From Casuarina equisetifolia (lineage: Eukaryota > Streptophyta > Magnoliopsida > Fagales > Casuarinaceae): 64,000 nucleotides of DNA. The notes below the pieces were generated by a model, which was given only the letters and a program-made list of their open reading frames with translations, was not told where the DNA came from and ran no database searches. A program made the translations under genes and the position numbers. Of the stretch, positions 56,532 to 64,000 are shown one piece after another; positions within the stretch are counted from its first letter, which is position 1; each line of letters opens with the position of its first letter. The stretch spans positions 1,620,166 to 1,684,165 of the forward strand of contig CM052362.1 in assembly GCA_028551475.1 (NCBI GenBank), given 5' to 3'.

Positions 56532-57540
56532 TGTCTCATGCAAATGATGAAAACTAGGTGTGGCATAAAATATTAGGTCATCTTAGCTTTAGCTAAATGG
56601 CAAAAATCATTAAGAAAAATCTTGTTAGGGGATTGTCTTATCTTAAGTTTGAGAAAAATCTTATTTGTAATGAATGTGTGAAAGGAAAACAAACTAACAA
56701 TGGCTTTGAATCGAAGGATATCATTTCCACAACAAAACCTTTGCAATTACTGCATATGGATCTATTTGGACCTATGAGGACAGCTAGCCTCAGGGGAAAA
56801 TATTTTGTGCTAGTTATGGTAGATGATTTCTTAAGATTTACATCAGTTTTCTTTCTATCCAACAAAGATAAAACTTTTAAAACCTTTAAAATATTTTGCA
56901 GACAAGTTCAAAATGAAAAGGATTTTCAAATAAAATGTATTCGGTCTGACCATGGTGGAGAATTTCAAAATAATATGTTTAATGACTTATGTACTAAAAA
57001 TGGAATAAAACATGAGTTTTCTGCTCTTAGAACTCTACAACAAAATAGGGTAGCTAAAAGGAAAAATAGATCTCTTCAAGAGATGGATAGGACTATGTTG
57101 TTAGAAAATAACTTACCTAAGTATTTTTTGGGAGAAGCTATAAACATATCATGTTATATTCTAAATGGAGTTTCCATAAAAGTGATCACTAAGAAAACTC
57201 CATATGAAATATTGAATAATAAAAAATTGAATATTGCCTACTTTAAAGCATTTGTTGTTAGTGTTTTATTCAAAACAATGGCAAAGACTCCTTGGGTAAG
57301 TTTGATGCTAAAAGTGAGAAAGGTATCTTTTTGGGATACTCAACCCATAACAAAGCTTATAGAGTTTTTAATAAGAGAACTTTGGTAGTTGAAGAATCTG
57401 TCCATGTGGTATTCAATGAATCTAATAATCCTTTGTCGAGAAAAAATGAGTTTGATGTTACAGATTTGGTTCCTCCTCTAATCACACACTCAACAACACT
57501 TGAAAAAAAAAAAGGCACAACAAGCAAGATCTCAAGGTGC
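56532..57540 (+). pseudogene. SIRE-like copia integrase remnant
   Basis: After a broken linker, the frame 56597-57388 gives LVRGLSYLKFEKNLICNEC and VKGKQTNNGFESKD (Cys-containing zinc region), then the core LLHMDLFGPMRTASLRGKYF with the first catalytic Asp. IRSDHGGEFQNN follows with the second Asp, and then LQQNRVAKRKNRSLQEM. Where active relatives have VVERKNRS with the catalytic Glu, this copy has Lys. So the D,D,E triad is lost. A later frame (57292-57549) continues with GKFDAKSEKGIFLGYSTHNKAYRVFN in pieces. Confidence 0.9.
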
Positions 57541-57729
57541 ACTTGTTGAAAAGGAGCCCTCATTCCCTAGGGTGCACGGGGAGGTAGATCCTACACAAAT
57601 TATTGGAGACAACACATAATTGGTACGAACTAGATCCTCAATTCAAAATTTTTGTGAATTTGTTGCATTTGTTTCCCAAAATAAACCTAGGAGAATAGAT
57701 GAAACATTTAATGATAGTAACTGAATTAT

Positions 57730-59190
57730 GGCCATGGAAGAGGAATTAAATCAATTCAAAAGAAATGATGTATGGACCTTTGTTAGTAGACCAACACATC
57801 AATCTGTCATTGAAACAAAATGGGTATTTAAGAACAAAATGGATGAACATGGGAACATAGTTAGAAATAAAGCTAGATTAGTAGCTAAGGGTTATAATTA
57901 AGAAGAAGGGATAAACTATGAAGAAACGTATGCACCCGTAACTAGACTTGAATCTATACAAATTTTACTTGCATATGCCTGTTATAAAAACTTTAAATTG
58001 TTTCAAACGGATGTCAAAAGTGCCTTTTTAAATGGCTTCATAAAGGATAAGGTATATGTCGAACAACCTCCGGATTTCTATGATAAAAAATTTCCAAATC
58101 ATGTTTTCAAACTAAATCAAACATTTTATGGCTTAAAACAAGCTCCTAGAGCTTAGTATGATCAATTAAGCAAATTCTTATTATCAAATGGCTTTAGAAA
58201 ATGACATGTTGATACTACCTTGTTCATAAAACATGAAGAAAATAATATTTTGCTTGTTCAAATATATATGGATGATATTATTTTTGGCTCAACAAATGAA
58301 AACCTGGTTGAGCAATTTGCTTCTCTCATGAAAAATGAATTTGAAATGAGCATGCTTGGTGAACTTAATTATTTCTTAGGATTACAAATTAAACAAACAA
58401 ATTCAGGTATCTTTATTAACCAAAATAAGTTTCTTTTTGATTTATTGCAAAAATTCAACTTAGGGACAACTAAGCCTATTTCCACTCCTATGAGTCTATC
58501 TATTAAATTAGATGTTGACCCAAATGGGAAACCCTATGATGTAAAAATATATCGAAGCATAATTAGCTCCTTACTTTATCTCACTACTTTACATCCTGAC
58601 ATACTATTCAGTGTTTGCATATGTGCCTGGTACCAATTTGATCCTAAAGAATCACATTTAGCTGTTGTGAAAAGAATTTTTTAGTATCTTAAAGATACTC
58701 CCCCGTTAGGCATATGGTTTTCAAAATAGTCAAAGATTGTTTTACATGCATACAGTGATGTAGATTATGCAGGATGTTGCATTGATAGGAAGAGCACTAG
58801 TGGTTCATGGGCTTCCAAAGAGTAATAAAGTGTTACTATCTCCACCACAGAGGTAGAATATATCATTGTTAAGAGTTGCTACTCCCAAATCCTTTATATG
58901 CAATCTTAACTAGAAGATTATGGCATCCCAAGGAAAACTACATCCATCAAGTGTGACAATACTAATGCTATTAATCTAACAAAGAATCCCATTTAGCATT
59001 CTAAAACCAAGCATATAGAGATTAGGCACCATTTTATTAGGGATCATATCACACAAAAACACATTGCTATTGAATATGTCCATACCTTACAACAATGTGC
59101 TAACATATTCACTAAGCCATTAGACACACATAGATTCTGCACACTACGTAGAAAGTTAGGTATATGTATGTATAATGATGTACATTAGCC
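57730..59190 (+). pseudogene. SIRE-like copia reverse transcriptase and RNase H
   Basis: From 57730 one frame reads MEEELNQFKRNDVW, ETKWVFKNKMDEHGNI, RNKARLVAKGYN with a stop, then YAPVTRLESIQILLA, FQTDVKSAFLNGF and FYGLKQAPRA. The open part 58220-58684 holds IYMDDIIFGSTNE, whose catalytic Y-M-D-D is intact, and GELNYFLGLQIKQ. RNase H follows: YSDVDYAGCCIDRKSTSGS, KCDNTNAINLTKNP, HIEIRHHFIRDH and NIFTKPLD. About eight in-frame stops occur, mostly single-base changes such as TGG to TAG. The reading frame is otherwise continuous, so this region decayed mainly by point mutation. Confidence 0.92.
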
Positions 59191-60148
59191 TAAACTGCAT
59201 CACTACAATAATAAATATGATTACTACCTATCCACATTAATTTTAATGTTGTTAGATCGGTTTTTCATATCTTACATGAGATGTTTTTCTAAACATTCCC
59301 CTTTTATCTCCTTGTCTCATTGCAGCTATTGTTGGTTTCCTAATTAATCTTTCCCTTTCTTATTGATTGTTCTCCGAGATTACAAGTAGCCTATATTTAG
59401 TTTGTTTTCACTGCCTAAAGTATGCTTCCTTATTTACACTTCCTTCTTGCTTTGCTGATGATGAAAAAGGGGGAGAGATTAGTAAACTTTTTTGCACCTT
59501 CAATTCTATTTAATGCAAGATTAGTCCAATTTTTCATGCCTTCAACACTTTTCAATGCTATTATGCCTACTATATTCAATCGTTTTATTTTGAATTTTAA
59601 AATATTGCATTCAATTTGTCCCTTCAATGCTATTCAATGCTACTATGCCTATTATATTCAACGTTCTATTTTGAATTTTAACCTATACAAAATATTGCAT
59701 TTAATATCCTCTATCTAATGCTTTATATTTGCCTTTATTGTTTGTGGAAACTATTTCCATGCAGAATTTTTGGAAACTATTTTGAATTTTCTTATTTGAT
59801 CTTGAACTTTGAGTTGTCATATCATTGAAATCAAAGCATTCAATATTATGCTAAATATGGAGATATGGATACTATTGGCATATTAGAACCTATATTTGGA
59901 AGTTAGCTTATGATTATTGTTGCTTAATATACCAACAACATATATATTCCATAGGGATATAAGGAACAAACGGAAACTACATTTATACATGATCTCTTCA
60001 CTTATATATCATTGTCAGGGGGAGTAAACAAAATATGCATGTATACTTGTCATCGATTGTTTCTTGTCATTCATTATATCACACGATTAGGAGGAGCTAA
60101 CATAAATTAAAGATTGTTATTTTCATTATCATCAAAAGATGGGGAGAT
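59191..60148 (+). mobile_element. 3' untranslated part of the SIRE-like copia element
   Basis: The region contains AAAAAGGGGGAGAGATTAG at about 59464-59482 and CAGGGGGAGTAAAC at about 60017-60030, both purine tracts, and ends with AAAGATGGGGAGAT directly before the 3' LTR, the functional polypurine-tract position. A ~115-bp segment ('ttcaatgctattatgcctactatattcaa...ttttgaatttt') is tandemly duplicated at about 59550-59690. No envelope-like frame is visible. Confidence 0.8.
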
Positions 60149-61201
60149 TGATAAATATAATATTTTTTATTGTAGAAACTGCAATTGTATTTTATTTAAA
60201 GTATTCTTGGCCAAACATTGATTATGGAACTTCTTATGGGCAAGCCACACCAACATGGAATAAAGAGATAAATAGGCCTGAAAGTCCAAACCCAACGGAA
60301 CAGAGCCCAAGACAAGCTCGAACACTAGTCCACTTAAAGCTATTGCATGACCCAACCTAAACGTCTAATAGAACTATGGGTATCCAAATGAAAGACAACC
60401 TGGATCTCACTCCACAAAGAGAAGATGCAAGTACTCATGACCTATCTCTTTCAACTTGCGTCTCTAAAGAATCCAAAATGGCGTCATGATGCTTAAAGAG
60501 AAAACAAAAAAGGGAAGACCTAGATGTAATCATGAAATCAAATCTCATCTTTCTCCTCCCAAAATCAAATCTTTAAAATCTTCCATGAATGACAACTTGA
60601 TTCTCGAAGGAATTTCTACTATAATCCATGAGCAAATGATAACAATATTGATTGCAAAGGTTACCATTGGAGGGCTAGAGTTTTAAAAGAAGATAAGCCA
60701 ACCTTGAAGAAGGATCATCCAAATCAAACATGAAATATGAAGCTTTCTTGCAATCAAATCAAGAGGTTTACATTCTATAAGAAGTTTTTGTTTATTTTAC
60801 AAGCAATAGTGCTCTTTAGAATATACTTATTACTACTTGTATTAACCCTAAGCAATTGGGGGTTCTTAGCCGTTTACTTTAATCTCGTGTTTCATCATAT
60901 ATTCTATGATTCTTGAAGTAAATTGTTGCAATTGTGTTTGAAATACTAGATTGTGTGAGGTCAAATTGTAATCCTAGGATTACCCTATATTTGTAATTGT
61001 GATTATAAAAGGTACCCTTTAGTGATTTATTAAAGGAGGTGGAATAAGCCTTGTTAAGAAGCTTGATTCACTTTAAAAAATTGTGTTGTTTGATTTGTTT
61101 GATAATGTTGCATCTTTATTTGTTTTACCACACAATAAATTTGAAGAAAAATTCAGACACACTAATTCAACCCCCCTTCTTTGGTGACTTTGGGCCCAAC
61201 A
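60149..61201 (+). repeat. 3' LTR of SIRE-like copia element
   Basis: It begins TGATAAATATAATATT and ends GGGCCCAACA, better preserved at the end than its partner. It is flanked by TAAGA at 61202-61206, identical to 53463-53467 before the 5' LTR, so element and target duplication are complete. Confidence 0.93.
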
Positions 61202-61206
61202 TAAGA

Positions 61207-61571
61207 TGTAACCAAAGATAAGAGAAGATATGACTTTTAAACAAAATAAGATAAGATATAGTTGTTATGGAGGTTTAGTCCAAATTGAAGTAGGATTTCT
61301 ATTATACCTATATAAGGCATCCTCTGCTTTCAGAAAGGATCATAAGAGAAGTTTTTGCTTTATTATCATTAAGTTCTTTAGCATTAGCCTTAGATTCTTA
61401 TTGTTTTATCAAGAGTAGCTTACAATAGTCTTATAGTCATACTATTACTATTTTGATCAGGGAACTTAGTTATTGTTTTCTTTATTGAATTTAAGCAATA
61501 AACAAGGCATTCTTTCATTTGGGATTTCTTGTGTTCCAATGTGTGGAATTGTGAGGACTCTTATCCTAACA
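61207..61571 (+). repeat. 3' LTR of the gypsy element, right piece
   Basis: It continues the LTR broken at 53467: 'tgacttttaaacaaaataagataagata', 'cattagcctta', 'attcttattgtttt', 'gagtag.tta.catta.', and the end GTTGTGAGGACTCTTATCCTAACA-like tail align with the 5' LTR at 37983-38356. It is followed by CATTT, which also precedes that 5' LTR. Confidence 0.85.
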
Positions 61572-61576
61572 CATTT

Positions 61577-62770
61577 TATGGCCCTTCATGCGTTAGGTTG
61601 CCCAATTTATGTGCTTAACTTGAAACACAATTTTCCCATTCATATTTTGTTGGCCAACTATCATGAAGATGTGGCTTATCTTTATAATGGTCGTCAATGG
61701 TGACGAACACATAAGCGTTATTCAACATGCGGTAGTTGCCGATAGTGGTTATGGCCTACAACGATTTTGGTTCTCCCATGGGCTACATCGGCCCAATTTC
61801 CATTTGAGGTGGCTTCAACCTAACCTGACTTCCAACGAAGACAATTTAGGCATTTCGTGTGTCTCAAACATTAGGCTAATTACCACTACCATTAATCTAC
61901 GACGAAGAGGCATTGTCCTTCCTAGGCTAGTCCTCTTTACTTGCAAGTGATTCCTTAATAGACTGCAACAAATCCACTTGGCTTTTTATTTTTATGTGTT
62001 TTGCAAGCTTTTCTTTCATATTCTTTGCTAGCTTCTCTTCTATATTGGTAAACTACTATTGATTTCTCTTTCCCTCCTTAGGTGCTAGATTAATATCTCT
62101 TGATACTATACTTAGGACTTATGTTCTGAACATGCATTACAAGTTGACAAAATGGCTGAGTGAGTATGGGTTAGACATCCATGTGTTGGACCAACAGTTG
62201 GACCAACGGACTAACTTATGCAATACAGGTCTAGCTTGCCTAGTTTTTAGGTCTTCCTCTTTGGTGGTGTTTATGGTAGTTTCATTTTCTATTCTTTGTA
62301 TTTGGATGTTCTAGAATATAACAAATCTCTTTAATTTGGGAAATGTTATTGATGACTTATGATTATAACGACTTTGACATTAAATAAGATTATTGTTATG
62401 ATTTCATATTTATGATTATAACATTAGTTTTAATGTAAATGTTTATAGTTAAGAATTAAAAGTGTCATGATTTGATGAACCTAATTCAAATTATAAGTAA
62501 CGTATACATACATTTATTATTCCACCATGAATATAACATTTATATAAAGGGAACCTCTCGACTTCCTTTCTCACACGATTTACCTAAACTCTTCCTACTT
62601 TCAACATTTCCATTATTCCTCAACTCTCTTTGCTTTCTCTTCAAAAGTTAGTCCTCAAGGTGATCTAGGTTCAAGGTTGACTCAGTTTTGAGCCAAGAGC
62701 TAATTGCCAAACAAATTTCTCTCAAAGTTTGTTACACTTAGGTTTTATACAAGTACGTAATCACAAAATA
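61577..62770. other. Unassigned flank with a promoter-like TATA
   Basis: No gene was recognised. TTATATAAAGGG at about 62540-62551, followed by a C/T-rich stretch, resembles the core promoter and transcript start of an LTR or gene. A 13-bp phrase 'gttggaccaac.g' is repeated at about 62193-62218. Frames at 61473-61950 lack motifs. Confidence 0.35.
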
Positions 62771-62774
62771 CAAG

Positions 62775-63112
62775 AAATCCTAATAAAATAATGTATTATT
62801 TATTAAACTTAATTCAATCCAACAATAACAATAACGAAAAAACCAACAATTCAAACCAATCCCAACAACTAACAATAATCAAATTAACAAACAATACAAA
62901 CTCCAAGGCTATTAATAAACTACTTCTATAATAAAATATAAGAATACTAAAGTAAGGGTTAAGGAAAACTACTAAAGATAAATAAAGTCTTCTTTAATGA
63001 TGTGCCCTCTTTTGAAGGCTAAGAATGTCTTATGTAAGCCCTTAACTTATCGTCCTAAGTTATTTGAATGGGCCTCTCTTTAATTAATATGGGTCAAGCT
63101 TGGTCCTAACAC
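62775..63112. repeat. Dispersed ~350-bp repeat, copy 2
   Basis: Same orientation as 50140-50490 and alignable through it. It ends GGTCCTAACA, an LTR-like terminus on the minus strand (TGTTAGGACC). Its partner lies 12.6 kb away, outside the gypsy and copia elements, so the two could be LTRs of a further element or separate insertions. Confidence 0.7.
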
Positions 63113-64000
63113 TAAATGATAGATAAAATCAAATAACAAACATCACTTAGAAAGTCATTGAAACATTCCAATGAAATACTAAAATTCTCCATAGTTTCAT
63201 ACAAATTGTAACGCAAAGAGTATTTAGATTGGCAAAACAACCAAGTTAAAAGGTATAATTATGGACATTTATGTAATGATAGAAACTAAAGTTTTTATCT
63301 ATAAATATAAGAAGTATAGAGAAACTTAATAAGCAAGTAGTTTCAATGAAAGAGTTTCATTTGGGCTAGCTATTTGTTGTAAAGAGCCATTTTTGTTAAT
63401 TCTAGATGGTATGAAGATGAAAGTATAAGAAAATTTAGTTAAAACAAACTACAAAGAATGTATAACATTTTATTGGTCTGAACTTCTATTGTGTTCATGT
63501 GTGCACATTCCTTTAAGGATTTAGATAAAGATTACAAGTAGTAAGAGATAAAATAAGAATTCTAGTTGAGGAAGAATTGAAAGCACTAAAAAAATCTATG
63601 AGGCTCAAAGATAGGGTGAAAGCACTTAAAAAAAAATCAAGTGACATTGAAAATTCTATTGTTCTAATAGTTTATTGAGTTAGTAGTGATTCTGGCATTG
63701 AGGCCATGTTATTTAATAAGATTAATTATATAGTTTGATTCCTTTTTGTGATTGTTATTTGAGAATATCCAAGATCTTTACACAACCATTGATCTTTCAT
63801 TTTTGATTGGACAACCATCTCTCACCAGCCATAGTTTTAGCCATCAACGAATGCAAATCAAAACTGTTTTGGACAAGGTCGATTGTCATCGTTCACAGAC
63901 TTTATTTTAAATTTTCTTTTTCAGTTCTAGGATTACTTGTATAAATTGGGAATTTGTAAACAGTTGATAAAAAGCAACAGAAAAATTTCTTCACTGTTCT
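63113..64000. other. Unassigned AT-rich DNA
   Basis: No ORF above 60 codons, no repeat partner and no RNA gene were recognised to the window end. Confidence 0.3.

Noticed and set aside
1-64000. A new defence, toxin or biosynthetic system
   Set aside because: Apart from two host-like genes, all recognised protein motifs are retrotransposon gag and pol. Nothing in gene content or order supports a multi-gene system.

Overview
This is AT-rich plant nuclear DNA, most likely from a eudicot. The evidence is GT-AG introns, a membrane ankyrin-PGG gene of the plant-only class, and a dense nest of plant retrotransposon families (SIRE-like and RE1-like copia, Athila/Tat-like and chromovirus-like gypsy, L1-like LINE, TRIM). 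I cannot name the species. Only two stretches look like host genes; almost everything else is transposon sequence in various states of decay plus one satellite-like array.

Layout. 1-6 kb: two related copia elements in head-to-head orientation; their 5' LTRs start at 1885 (minus) and 2433 (plus). 7.8-16.5 kb: three plus-strand LTRs of one Athila/Tat-like family (7823-9583, 10988-12671, 15910-16540), the middle one a solo LTR with a perfect 5-bp target duplication. Between the second and third lie a degenerate tandem repeat (12.7-13.2 kb) and a small three-exon gene for an unrecognised 87-residue hydrophilic protein (14468-15715). 16.5-22 kb: about ten copies of a ~527-bp tandem repeat, each made of two related halves. 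22-30.8 kb: a 5'-truncated LINE split by a 7.4-kb minus-strand gypsy element, which is itself split by a solo LTR of a related family.

32.5-37.2 kb: an ankyrin-repeat/PGG-domain membrane protein gene (ACD6/ITN1-like class, usually linked to stress and immune signalling), with a TATA box, serially duplicated N-terminal exons and six coding exons that join in frame to 694 residues. 38-61.6 kb: remains of a chromovirus-like gypsy element (5' LTR 37983, pol 50.87-53.4 kb, 3' LTR ending 61571), interrupted by a nearly full LINE ORF with a 12-bp target duplication (38414-41783) and, inside the 3' LTR, by a complete but inactive SIRE-like copia element (53468-61201, TSD TAAGA). Between the gypsy parts lie an RE1-like copia gag, a minus-strand ~160-bp repeat that looks coding, and a TRIM with a duplicated LTR. 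61.6-64 kb holds only a dispersed repeat and unassigned AT-rich DNA.

The insertions can be partly ordered: satellite or host DNA, then LINE, then gypsy, then solo LTR at 22-30 kb; chromovirus gypsy, then SIRE copia and, separately, LINE at 38-61 kb. I found no evidence for a new enzymatic or defence system. The strongest points for follow-up are the dimeric satellite, the nested insertions, the small spliced gene and the exon duplications of the ankyrin gene. Boundaries come from reading and aligning by eye; no database search was made.
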